A stretch of DNA of 64,000 nt, taken from NCBI GenBank assembly GCA_020833005.1, contig JAJHRD010000001.1, positions 154,803-218,802 of the forward strand, in the 5' to 3' direction. This document shows positions 31,011 to 39,943 of the stretch, in pieces. Within the stretch, counting starts at the first letter, position 1; the number at the start of each line of letters is the position of its first letter. The DNA comes from Candidatus Methanomethylicota archaeon. Lineage in GTDB: Archaea; Thermoproteota; Methanomethylicia; Culexarchaeales; Culexarchaeaceae. The position numbers and the translations under genes are program-made. The notes beneath the pieces were generated by a model. The model worked only from the letters and a program-made list of their open reading frames with translations, ran no database searches and had not been told where the DNA came from.

Positions 31011-31442
31011 TTGGTGCATGGTTCAAGGAAGGGAGGGAAATGGTTATTGCAGTATACGTCTCCTGACGGTAATAAAATCACGATCTCTATTGAAGGATCC
31101 TTTGATGTTGAGAAAATAAAGCAATTGGTTGAATTGATTGAGTTGACAGGGCTTCCTAGTGATAATTATTCTCAAAATGAAATCACAGATGTTAACATAT
31201 CACATAAAAGGAATAGTATCAAAGAGTCGCTGATAATATTGCTGGAGAAAGAGTTTAAAGATCGTTGGTTTACTACGAAGGATGTTGTTGACGCATACTA
31301 TAGGTATTATGGGGAACGATTACCTTTGAATACTGTTTCATCTTACTTATCAAGATTAAATCGCTCAGGGATTTTATCATGTAAAGGGTCTAGAATAAAC
31401 CGTATGTACCGTATTTCTCTTGAAGCATCAAATTCTATGTGA
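31011..31442 (+). CDS. Winged-helix protein of unknown function
   Basis: 143 residues from TTG, fixed by the GGAGGTG ribosome site 7 bases upstream. An N-terminal beta-rich part (GGKWLLQYTSPDGNKITISIEG) is followed by a helix (VEKIKQLVELIELTG) and a C-terminal winged-helix domain (FTTKDVVDAYYRYYGERLPLNTVSSYLSRLNRSGIL), in which the recognition helix is probably NTVSSYLSRL. I do not recognise a named family. It converges on a second winged-helix gene, and TGTGA/TCACA motifs lie around and between them, so the pair may be a small regulatory module. Confidence 0.62.
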   Translation: MVHGSRKGGKWLLQYTSPDGNKITISIEGSFDVEKIKQLVELIELTGLPSDNYSQNEITDVNISHKRNSIKESLIILLEKEFKDRWFTTKDVVDAYYRYYGERLPLNTVSSYLSRLNRSGILSCKGSRINRMYRISLEASNSM

Positions 31443-31460
31443 TTATGTGATTTAAAGTCA

Positions 31461-32069
31461 CTATTTCACATCATTATCTACTATAATATACTGTTTTATT
31501 TTATCAGGGACTATATACTTGTATGGCCAGCTTTTTTCATCCCTTAACAATATGCCTTCATCTGCAAGTTTTTTCAAAAGTCTACTTACATGCTCCCTGG
31601 TTTTCCCTATACGTCTAGCTAGTGCTGTTCCACCCCTGATATCGGGGTTTTTTGCAAGTATGCTTATTATTTGTTTTTCGGTTTCGGTTAAAGTATTTAT
31701 TTTATTTATTATTTCTTCACCAGTTTTCTCTTCTTTTGTAGGCGTCGCTATTTTCTTCTCCTTTATTTCTTCGACTGTTTCCCTTGGTTTTTCAATGATC
31801 GGTTTTTCACTATAACTCTTTGGGCGTATGGATATAGCGGGTCCTCTACTCCTTTCCTCATAAGCACCAATGTAATCACGTAACAGGTCCTCTATTCTGC
31901 GCATCCTACTAATTATAATGTTTAAATTTTCTTCCAAGTTCTCAAGTCTCTCTTCTAGCATCCTTATCCTTGAAAATTTTCTGTTAATTAATTCTAAATA
32001 GGCTATAATTTCCTTGTAGGATTCTTCAATACTGTTTGTACTTTCTCTTTTTTGGTGTTCTTCACTCAT
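31461..32069 (-). CDS. Coiled-coil plus winged-helix putative transcriptional regulator
   Basis: 202 residues. The first 75 or so are charged coiled coil (RMLEERLENLEENLNIIISRMRRIEDLL). A proline/lysine-rich linker follows, then a C-terminal MarR/IclR-like winged helix (LTETEKQIISILAKNPDIRG, then GTALARRIGKTREHVSRLLKKLADEGIL). Similar architecture is found in archaeal regulators of unknown target. It is convergent with the winged-helix gene at 31011 and transcribed away from the 1.8-kb gene desert, which therefore contains its promoter. Confidence 0.66.
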   Translation of the reverse strand: MSEEHQKRESTNSIEESYKEIIAYLELINRKFSRIRMLEERLENLEENLNIIISRMRRIEDLLRDYIGAYEERSRGPAISIRPKSYSEKPIIEKPRETVEEIKEKKIATPTKEEKTGEEIINKINTLTETEKQIISILAKNPDIRGGTALARRIGKTREHVSRLLKKLADEGILLRDEKSWPYKYIVPDKIKQYIIVDNDVK

Positions 32070-33927
32070 ATTTACATCTATATGATTTTTATATCACTTC
32101 TTATTTAAAGCTCTTTTGGATGAAACGTTACATTCATCACAATATATCCTATTCTACTTCAATATTCTGGGTAACTAAAAATAACTATTATGTGAATTTT
32201 TATTGGATCCCCCCTATCAATCATCATCTACCAGTATCTCCCTCTAATTTAATTAACATAAATTTATGGTCTTCAGATATGATCGTCACATGAATGTGAT
32301 ACAACGTATGTGACTGTCACTTATTTGTGGTATATTTACTGCTGATCATATATAACATCTTGAACTTTACCACGACATCCACTATGTTATACCGTTTAAA
32401 ATACTACTCAATAACTCTAAAAAACATGCTTGGAGATTAGTATGTTAATCATGCGTTGACATCTTCAATTACCCTGGCACTCTTTTCTGCTGTATTCTGA
32501 ACTTTCATAATTTAACATCCTTTTAATACTTTTAATATTAAATGCTGGTACAGCCTCGTAGATATTAATAGAAAGTCTTGTAGGTATAAAGCGTATCTTA
32601 ATTTAACTTTTGATATTATTATTAAAAATTTTATTCTAAAACTTTAAAACATTTACTTTACTAAAGTTAGAGAATGATAACAACTTTTCCTTCACGTTTT
32701 CAATGATCTTTCTTTTATAACAGTGTTTCACTATTTATGGTCCTCTATTCTATAATGATTTTTATATTGTGATTTGGAACCACCCCAGATATAAATTGGT
32801 GTAATAACTGATCAATAATGTATGCCTGATTCAAGTTAAATCTTATAATAAATAAAAAATTTTGATTTTAATGCATTCATTCTCAATTTCTCTCTTCTAA
32901 GCCACTTTTTAAACATTAATTTGTATAGTAAATATGAAGAATGACGATCTAAGTCTCCCTTGGCTGGAGTTTTTAGTAATGATGTTGCTATACTTAACTT
33001 CATAATGAATGCATAGCCAAACTTTGCTTAATTATGCATTCTTAGAAATTTCAGGGGGTATGTGTATATGCATGTACATTTCTGAAGTACTTGGTTAAAA
33101 TTTAATGAAATCTTCAGGAATTCCTAATTAATTCATAAGTCAAGCTCAATAAGATTTTTATTTAAATGTCTAGGATGAGTATTTGATCATGTCGAAGAAC
33201 TTTCTTGGCTCAACTATTAAAATATACTTAAGAAAATAACTCCAGGGTTTATGTCAGTAACATGCCTATTAAGAAGGCTTCTAGATACTGTTTCCAAATT
33301 AAGGTTGAAATATTAAAATTGATATGATGATTTTTTAGTTTACTTAGACGCAACTAATTCTTCTCATAACTTAAGTTTACTATTCATACCAGAAAACGTT
33401 GAAATGATTTTCACAATTAAAAAGTAGTGTACGTTATGAATGTTATTAAGTTCAAGGTGAAGGATTGCTTGCAATCTTCAATAAGGTTTATTGCCTCTGC
33501 TAATTCTACATCTTACATGATAACATCAAAGGTGTTTATACATCCTTGTTTATTACGAATTATTATAATGTCATTGCCAAATATCAAATCGCAAATAGGT
33601 CAACGAACATAATTTAAACTATAATTAATGTGATAAAAAGGTGATATGTGACATCAATGTGACTAGAAATCACATCAATTTATCGCTATCATCATTTTAT
33701 GATAAATAAATTAAAACTTTACCTAATTTAGGTGGTCATTAACCAAGTCAGGTCCTTCGGCAAGAGAAACGTTGCTGTTAGGATGTGACGTCATCTAAAT
33801 TAGGAGCTGCTTATATGCAATGGGACAATGAATGGATAAATGCATTTTACTACTTTACCTTTACCTTCTTCTTTAATAATTACTATCTTCCTTATCTTTT
33901 TATATTCATATTTTTATGAACGAAAGA
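32070..33927. other. Gene desert, about 1.85 kb, AT-rich with inverted motifs
   Basis: I find no convincing gene on either strand; the open frames are short, unconserved and lack ribosome sites. Visible structure: TCACAT-GA-ATGTGA at 32286-32299 and GTGAC-T-GTCAC at about 32310-32320; a second cluster of TGTGA/TCACA motifs at about 33640-33675; the 19-base inverted-repeat arm at 32571-32589; and a GAATGCATA/TATGCATTC inverted pair near 33006-33041. No origin-recognition boxes or cdc6 gene are seen, so I do not call an origin. It may be the eroded remains of an inserted element. Confidence 0.45.
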
Positions 33928-34167
33928 ATGCCCATGTTTCCCATTATAATCACTATGATGAATATCATGGTTATTATTACTATTTGTAATGGAGTGATCT
34001 TTATTCCCTTCATTTCCTCCTCGAAAAAACGTATGAGCCCCGCCCCTGTGACGGGCATGTACGTGCTGTCTCTCTTCTTCTTTGGCATCTTTATCATTTA
34101 TTATCAAAGCTCCTTTGAAGATAAATATTTTTTTATCATTATTCTAATATTATGCGATGAAACATGA
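33928..34167 (+). CDS. Small membrane protein overlapping the MazG-like gene
   Basis: About 79 residues from the ATG at 33928 (the frame is open from 33916). Two to three hydrophobic segments are visible: MFPIIITMMNIMVIITICNG, YVLSLFFFGIFIIYY and KYFFIIILIL. Its stop overlaps the next start as ATGA (34164-34167), the classic sign of translational coupling. A TATA-like TTTATATT at about 33899 is 25-28 bases from the ATG at 33928, fitting a leaderless start. No family recognised. It could be a chance open frame, as the antisense frame is also open. Confidence 0.4.
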   Translation: MPMFPIIITMMNIMVIITICNGVIFIPFISSSKKRMSPAPVTGMYVLSLFFFGIFIIYYQSSFEDKYFFIIILILCDET

Positions 34168-34451
34168 ACTTAAATGATGCTCAGGATATGATAAGAGCCC
34201 TATATTTCAACAAAGATAGTCTAAGAGGATTGGAAAAAACCTTCATATGGTTCATCGAGGAAGTAGGAGAACTTGCGAAAGCATTGAGAAATGGATCAAA
34301 AGCTGAAATCAAAAGTGAAATTGCTGATGTGTTTGCTTGGCTTATTTCCATAGCTAATCTCTTGAATATAAACTTAGAAGAAGCATTTAAATCAAAGTAT
34401 AATTCATATTGTCCTCGCTGCAAACAAAATCCATGTATATGTCCAATATAA
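34164..34451 (+). CDS. MazG-like nucleotide pyrophosphohydrolase
   Basis: 95 residues. The helical core LEKTFIWFIEEVGELAKALRNG, followed by EIKSEIADVFAWLISIANLLNI, contains the EExxE and ExxD metal-binding residues of the MazG/dUTPase-like superfamily. It hydrolyses (d)NTPs or modified nucleotides to monophosphates. A short C-terminal CPRCKQNPCIC looks like an added zinc hook, found in some archaeal members. The start overlaps the preceding small membrane open frame by four bases. One copy of the palindromic repeat follows the stop codon directly. Confidence 0.84.
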   Translation: MNLNDAQDMIRALYFNKDSLRGLEKTFIWFIEEVGELAKALRNGSKAEIKSEIADVFAWLISIANLLNINLEEAFKSKYNSYCPRCKQNPCICPI

Positions 34452-34454
34452 CAT

Positions 34455-34486
34455 ATGTTTCCTATAGGAACCATAAAATAATAATG
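34455..34486 (+). repeat. Interspersed palindromic repeat, copy A
   Basis: ATG, then TTCCTATAGGAA (a perfect 12-base palindrome), then CCATAAAATAAT and AATG. The 32-base unit is identical to 35530-35561, and 24 bases are shared with 39119-39142. It lies directly after the MazG-like stop codon. Confidence 0.75.
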
Positions 34487-34660
34487 AAAAATCCCATAGT
34501 TCAAATCATCATCTTAAGTAAGAACAAAAAATTATAAAAGGATTAAAGTGTCATAGATTATTTGAACAATTATTTCGATTGAAGTTGTTCTGTTACAATT
34601 AGAAAAACATGGACAATATAACATGTAAGAGGTGAATAATTAGGGAGTGGGGGGAAGTAT

Positions 34661-35509
34661 ATGTATGAAAAATTATGCGTTAAGGATTTAATGACAAAAA
34701 ATGTGATATATTGTGAGGTGCCAAGTACAAGAACGGAAGTTTTGTCAATAATGAAGAAACATAAAGTTACATGTTTACCTGTTGTGAAGAAAGGCACTAG
34801 AAAATTGGTTGGATTAATTACTCGCTTTTCTTTCTTGGAGAAACCTTCTGAGGAGCAAACAGCACTAGTAATGATGCGAAATCCTTTACATATTTCTCCT
34901 TCAAGTAGCATTAAAGATGCTGCTCACCTTTTTGTTAAGCATAATATTAGATATCTCCCGGTTATAGATCAAGATGAGTTAGTGGGAATAATAACAATTA
35001 GCGATATTGTTTATAAATTACTCACCAATGGTATGTTCAACTATCCTATAAGAGAATTCGTGGAAAGAAAGGTTCTTGCTGTATGGGATGCAACTCCGAT
35101 CAATGTTGCATGGAAAATTATGGAATTATCAAAAGTGCCGACATTGTTAGTTATAAACACAAGACTTGAAGTTGTGGGAACATTCTCAATTTCTGACATT
35201 TTTAATCATGCTGACATTATAATGAGTGAATACAAGTCTTCATTAAAGGCATCAGTTGAAGGTCAAGAATGGGATTGGGATTCTTTAACAATTATATACA
35301 TTGGTAGCAAAAAACTTACGCTCCCTGAAAAACCGATAAGTGAAATAATGTCGCGTAAAGTTAATGTTGTGAGGGAAGAAACACCAATAAATCAATGTGC
35401 TAAAAAAATGAGGGACCTAGACACTCATTTACTCCCAGTGGTCGACATTAATGGTAATCTTATTGGAGTCATTAGCGATTTTAATCTCATTCAATTCCTT
35501 TTGAAATAA
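34661..35509 (+). CDS. Four-CBS-domain protein
   Basis: 282 residues with four CBS motifs as two Bateman pairs: VKDLMTKNVIYCEVPSTRTE, ALVMMRNPLHISPSSSIKDA, FVERKVLAVWDATPINVA and SEIMSRKVNVVREETPINQC, each followed by a DxxGxLVGIIT-like strand pair. CBS pairs bind adenosine nucleotides or SAM and act as sensors. There is no attached enzyme or DNA-binding domain, so the output is unknown. GGGAGTGGGGGG lies before the ATG. Palindromic repeats lie on both sides of the gene. Confidence 0.88.
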   Translation: MYEKLCVKDLMTKNVIYCEVPSTRTEVLSIMKKHKVTCLPVVKKGTRKLVGLITRFSFLEKPSEEQTALVMMRNPLHISPSSSIKDAAHLFVKHNIRYLPVIDQDELVGIITISDIVYKLLTNGMFNYPIREFVERKVLAVWDATPINVAWKIMELSKVPTLLVINTRLEVVGTFSISDIFNHADIIMSEYKSSLKASVEGQEWDWDSLTIIYIGSKKLTLPEKPISEIMSRKVNVVREETPINQCAKKMRDLDTHLLPVVDINGNLIGVISDFNLIQFLLK

Positions 35510-35529
35510 ACGACAATTCACACAGTTTT

Positions 35530-35561
35530 ATGTTTCCTATAGGAACCATAAAATAATAATG
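35530..35561 (+). repeat. Interspersed palindromic repeat, copy B
   Basis: Exact 32-base copy of 34455-34486, including the TTCCTATAGGAA palindrome, in the short space between the convergent CBS gene and polC. Confidence 0.75.
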
Positions 35562-35582
35562 CCAAAATTATATTTCATAATT

Positions 35583-38500
35583 TCATACCAAAAAATCAAC
35601 AATCTTTGATTGCTTCCCCCTCTCACTTTTCTCAAATAACAATTGTATTTCTTTTTTAATCAAATCTAGCCTTTGCTTATAATAGACTGGCAAATTGTAT
35701 TTTGCAACTAAGTTTTCGGCGAAGGCCATGTATTTCATTATATTACTTTTATGGACTGTTAATGAAAGATTTCCTCCGCATTTTTTACATTTACCCGAAA
35801 GAGGAGGTCTGATGTATTTTGCATTGCACTTTGTACAGCGTACAATTTGTGTGGAAAATGCTCTCAGATTTCCCATAAGGTCTGGTATGCAATGATGTTG
35901 TAAAACCCTTTCCACAACGTCCCTAACATTGACTGCACGAATTTTTTCAGCCATCTTAATTTGGAGAATTATTTTTTCATTCATTGTTCTTAACTTTTTA
36001 TATGCTGAAACCTTTGGTCCTTTGTCAATATATGTTGTATCTATTGTGAACTTTAAGTCTTCGTATTGTGATATTTTCCCCAATCTATCCTTCACTTTTT
36101 CAATGATTTCACTTACAGTTTTAGGATCCGCATTTGTTAATGTTTTCTCATAAAATTCAGTTGGATATTTACTACATACTTCCATGTTAAATACTTCATC
36201 ATCAACTTCATGTGGATCTATAATTAGAGTTACAACAAGTGGTGCATCCATGTATCCTCCCACCTTTTCTGGTAAGTATGTTTTAGAAAAATTCAAAAAT
36301 GCATCTAAAGCTAAAATTATTGAATCTTCGTCTCCATCACAATTTCTTCTCTTTGCCGCGTGCCAGTATGGATGAGCAAAACATACTTTAGCATCTGTAA
36401 TACCTATTATCCTGCCAATTACGCCACATGAAGTATGCGGTGCCAAACCGATGACTACATGTCCTATTATATCTTCCCTCCTTTTTATGTTATAAAAAGG
36501 TTCGGTCTTATAATATCTAACAAGTAATTCGTCGATGAATTTAGATACTTTAACTAAATAATCTGCTGCTTCTACTGGTATTATAATGTCTTGTACCTTT
36601 AATTCAAGTATTTGTTCATCACTTTTTAATTCATTTCCATAAATATCCTTTGTATATCCCAATTCCTTCAATTTCTCAATTGAAGTTTTTATCTCCTTTG
36701 GTTTGAAATGTGTTAATGGAGCGTTTGTGGCATCAAACCTTACAGTTCCATCTTTATAGACAAACACATCATGTTTTGCTCTTAGAATTCCTTTTTCAAG
36801 AGGTTCTGGTGTTTTATGTTTGTTCATTAACTTCTTTACTCCTTTAACTATTCTTGGGGGGGAAGTAACATCTAAATTTATACATGCTCTCTTAAGCTCT
36901 TCATACAGATCAAATATTTGTTTGCGTAATGGTATTGTTTCTTCATTACATCTTCTACATTTATCTTCAATTGTATTTAAACCGCATTTTTTGCATACTT
37001 TTACTTCTATTGTGTCTCCTCCACATTCATTGCATCTATAATATATTGTTTTCTTTCCACATTTCCCACAAACTCTAAGAGCAGCATCTATTTCAACATT
37101 TTTATTTCCAGCAGCTTCAATTATGTTTCTATTATTCTTCCCTACTCCGACGGGAAATAAAGCATGTATTGGTGGCTTCATCTTTCTTTCTTTCGCTTTC
37201 TCAGGTCTACCCATTCTCAATCCTATAAATGTTGGTGCAATATCTCTCATCTTAATTTTTGAAATTAAATTAATAGCTTCTAAACCATTTTTTGCCTCAA
37301 GAATCTTTTCAGAATACTCTTTTAAGCATGTTTCTAAAATTTTAAAATCTTCCTTGTTTAGAATGATCTTCCTTTTATCATGATCATATTCATGCGGCAT
37401 CCATATGTCCTCCAATATTATTTTCACTTTTTGATCGTAATCTAAGGCCACATTATTTGGATCTATGTATTCTCTTGTTTCATTTAAAATCCAATTCCTA
37501 AGATAAAGTACATCGCTGGGGCTTATTCCCTTCCAATAATATGAGTAAATTGGATGTAAAGGAACTTCTAATTCCATAGCAATTTTTATTGCTTCTTCAG
37601 CAGATGGTTTGACATTATTATAAATAATATCCTCCAATCTTTCCTTACTTATTCGTATTTTTGATTCTAAGACACTTAAATTGTTATTGTACTTTTCTTT
37701 AACTTTCAACAGTACTTCCCCACTCCACCATTGCTCATCATAACCAGCTGGCAAAAGTTGGCAATTGTTTTCTAAAAAATCTCCATATGATATTAGTATA
37801 TCCCCTAAAAATATTATCTCCTTTACTTTGTCTCTAGCCTTTTCAACGTCAGTTTGAGATGATATTCTAATTACACTTCCGTCAGTTAATTTTACTATAG
37901 GTCCCCATATAGTGTCAACAGACATTACTAAACCACTTTTCCCTGGAGTTTCAGTTTTAACTTGTGTACCAATTGCTAAGAAATCTCCTAAAATAGCCAT
38001 AGTATATGGATTCAAACCTATAGCTGCTATTCCTGTGTTCCTACTCCTACCATACCTTAACCTAAATCCCCCTACCCTTGATGGATGTGCAAATATAGGC
38101 CTCCCAATTATAACGTCTTCTAAATATTTTTCGTTAACCCCTTCTTCGCCTTCATCCTCCTTTTTGCTTATTTCTGATAACCATTCCCACCCTTGAATTC
38201 CTATTGATTTCACAATTTTCATTAATTTTGAAGCTTTCCCAAGGACTCCATCATTTATTACTCTACATGCCCCCCCACGCAACTTATTTGTTTCAACTCG
38301 AGGTAAATCACGATTTACACTAACTTCAATTTGAGTAGTAGGCAATCCAGTGACTTCAACAGGTATTCTCCTTACAGCTTTCTCTATTTCTTCTTCGCTA
38401 TTATGGTATTGAAATTTCCCAACATATTTTTCATATAATCTTATTTCTTCTACGTATCTTTTTACTTCATTATCAGTAGGTTTATACTTATCTAAGTGTA

Positions 38501-39011
38501 AAAGTTGCCTAATATAATCTGCTATAAATACTGTTAGTGCTTGCTCCGTACCACCTGCAGACCTTATTGGTCCTGCATAATAAACAGCTAGATACTTTGT
38601 CCTATCATGATTCTTCTTTATTTTTACATTATTTATTCCTTGAATTGGCGCAGCCGTTATTCCTTCAGTTAGTATGGCAAGTGCTGCCCTCAAAGCTATT
38701 TCTGCGCGCTTCTCAATATCAAAATCACCATATTTGCCATATACTATTTCCTCAGCTATTTTTAATGCAACTATTTCCTTGCTATTATTTTTTAATAATT
38801 CGTTTATTCTTTCTGATATCTTTGTAACCCCATATTCAGCAAGCAATCCTTCAACTCTTTCTGCAAGATTATTTGCCAAATATATTTCACATTTTTGTGA
38901 GGGATCAAAACTATTCTTCTTAACCTTATTCGCTATTTCATATAATTCTTTGACTTTAAGTTTAAGGTTATTAAAATATTCCTTATACGAATCACTCATC
39001 AAAACATACAT
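35583..39011 (-). CDS. polC: DNA polymerase II (PolD) large subunit DP2
   Basis: 1142 residues, the catalytic subunit of replicative polymerase D. Conserved features in order: the N-terminal NNVKIKKNHDRTKYLAVYYAGPIRSAGGTEQA region, GRPIFAHPSRVGGFRLRYGR, RMGRPEKAKERKMKPP, a cysteine-rich zinc cluster (residues about 644-692, with CGKCGKK, RCNECGG, VCKKCG and KCRRCN), the catalytic NCDGDED near residue 890, and a second zinc site near 1054 (RCTKCN and KCKKCGG). No intein interrupts it. The small subunit gene is not in the window. PolD is absent from classical Crenarchaeota. An ATG four codons in (38999) is an alternative start. Confidence 0.97.
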   Translation of the reverse strand: MYVLMSDSYKEYFNNLKLKVKELYEIANKVKKNSFDPSQKCEIYLANNLAERVEGLLAEYGVTKISERINELLKNNSKEIVALKIAEEIVYGKYGDFDIEKRAEIALRAALAILTEGITAAPIQGINNVKIKKNHDRTKYLAVYYAGPIRSAGGTEQALTVFIADYIRQLLHLDKYKPTDNEVKRYVEEIRLYEKYVGKFQYHNSEEEIEKAVRRIPVEVTGLPTTQIEVSVNRDLPRVETNKLRGGACRVINDGVLGKASKLMKIVKSIGIQGWEWLSEISKKEDEGEEGVNEKYLEDVIIGRPIFAHPSRVGGFRLRYGRSRNTGIAAIGLNPYTMAILGDFLAIGTQVKTETPGKSGLVMSVDTIWGPIVKLTDGSVIRISSQTDVEKARDKVKEIIFLGDILISYGDFLENNCQLLPAGYDEQWWSGEVLLKVKEKYNNNLSVLESKIRISKERLEDIIYNNVKPSAEEAIKIAMELEVPLHPIYSYYWKGISPSDVLYLRNWILNETREYIDPNNVALDYDQKVKIILEDIWMPHEYDHDKRKIILNKEDFKILETCLKEYSEKILEAKNGLEAINLISKIKMRDIAPTFIGLRMGRPEKAKERKMKPPIHALFPVGVGKNNRNIIEAAGNKNVEIDAALRVCGKCGKKTIYYRCNECGGDTIEVKVCKKCGLNTIEDKCRRCNEETIPLRKQIFDLYEELKRACINLDVTSPPRIVKGVKKLMNKHKTPEPLEKGILRAKHDVFVYKDGTVRFDATNAPLTHFKPKEIKTSIEKLKELGYTKDIYGNELKSDEQILELKVQDIIIPVEAADYLVKVSKFIDELLVRYYKTEPFYNIKRREDIIGHVVIGLAPHTSCGVIGRIIGITDAKVCFAHPYWHAAKRRNCDGDEDSIILALDAFLNFSKTYLPEKVGGYMDAPLVVTLIIDPHEVDDEVFNMEVCSKYPTEFYEKTLTNADPKTVSEIIEKVKDRLGKISQYEDLKFTIDTTYIDKGPKVSAYKKLRTMNEKIILQIKMAEKIRAVNVRDVVERVLQHHCIPDLMGNLRAFSTQIVRCTKCNAKYIRPPLSGKCKKCGGNLSLTVHKSNIMKYMAFAENLVAKYNLPVYYKQRLDLIKKEIQLLFEKSERGKQSKIVDFLV

Positions 39012-39116
39012 AATTCATCCATCTAATTAACAATATCTAAACTATAATTAATTTTTCATTACTCTTGATCTTACATTATAACTTAATTCTTTTAAATAGA
39101 TGTGTTTAATGTTTTT

Positions 39117-39143
39117 GATTCCTATAGGAACCATAAAATAATG
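39117..39143 (+). repeat. Interspersed palindromic repeat, copy C
   Basis: GATTCCTATAGGAA followed by CCATAAAATAATG, sharing a 24-base core with copies A and B. It lies between the polC start and the GGGP synthase stop. Confidence 0.7.
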
Positions 39144-39175
39144 TTGTTGAAATACAGAATCATTATCCTCATAAT

Positions 39176-39943
39176 TCACAATAAATATTCATTTTTGTTA
39201 CGAATACTTTTTATTATTTCCTTTATACGTTTGCCGTTTCCTTCTTCTATTAATGTCCCCGTAACGATTATGTCTGCTCCTGCCTTAACAGCATTGATGG
39301 CTTGATTTACTGTTCTTATTCCGCCACCTACTATTACTTTTCCCTTAACTACCTTCTTCACAGCATGTATAATTTCTGGAGGTACTGGTTCTTTAGCCCC
39401 AGAGCCTGCTTCCAAATATATATACCGCATTCCAAGATAGTTTCCGGCTAACGCATACATTACAGCTATTTCTGGTCTATTATATGGTATTGGCCTAGCA
39501 TAGCCTATATATCCTGCTGCACCTCCTTCTCCAAGTATTATGTATCCCATCGGTATAGCCTCAAGTCCATATCTTTCAACTATTATTGCCCCTTGAGCTT
39601 GTGCATCAATTACATAATATGTGTTAGATGAGTTTAAAAGTGACATAAACCATATGGCGTCTGCGTATCTACTTATTCCTGAAACATTCCCTGGAAAAAG
39701 TATTATTGGTACATCTTTTATTTCCTTTTTTATGTTAAGTATTATATCATCAAGATTTCTTTCACAAACTCCAATACTACCTCCAATCATTATTGCTGAA
39801 GTCCCTGCTTCCACAGCCTCTTTTACATGAGTTATTATCTTTAGATTTACTTTATCTGGGTCTATCAAAGTGATGTGTATCGCTCCTTCTTGCTCTATTC
39901 TTTCAACAAGATATTTTTCTACCTTACCAATTCTTATGTTCAT
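39176..39943 (-). CDS. Geranylgeranylglyceryl phosphate synthase
   Basis: About 255 residues from the ATG at 39943 (the frame extends six codons further). Forms the first ether bond of archaeal lipids between G1P and geranylgeranyl-PP. TIM-barrel motifs: ITLIDPDKVN, IMIGGSIGVCERNLDDII, ILFPGNVSGISRYADAIWFM, YLEAGSGAKEPVPPE, VIVGGGIRT and ADIIVTGTLIEEG. These match group II archaeal GGGPS. It overlaps the end of the Elf1 gene by 20 bases and so is in the same operon. EgsA (13493) supplies its substrate. Confidence 0.94.
   Translation of the reverse strand: MNIRIGKVEKYLVERIEQEGAIHITLIDPDKVNLKIITHVKEAVEAGTSAIMIGGSIGVCERNLDDIILNIKKEIKDVPIILFPGNVSGISRYADAIWFMSLLNSSNTYYVIDAQAQGAIIVERYGLEAIPMGYIILGEGGAAGYIGYARPIPYNRPEIAVMYALAGNYLGMRYIYLEAGSGAKEPVPPEIIHAVKKVVKGKVIVGGGIRTVNQAINAVKAGADIIVTGTLIEEGNGKRIKEIIKSIRNKNEYLL

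Noticed and set aside
33427..33612. Plus-strand open frame of 61 codons in the gene desert
   Set aside because: Poor start context, no conserved motif, composition like the surrounding non-coding DNA.
32070..33927. Replication origin
   Set aside because: AT-rich and gene-free, but no cdc6/orc1 gene adjacent and no repeated origin-recognition boxes of known form.
33892..34107. Histidine-rich open frame on the minus strand, which could suggest a metal-binding protein
   Set aside because: It is antisense to the membrane open frame whose end overlaps mazG, has no ribosome site, and its His-rich composition comes from ATG/ATT-rich codons read in reverse.
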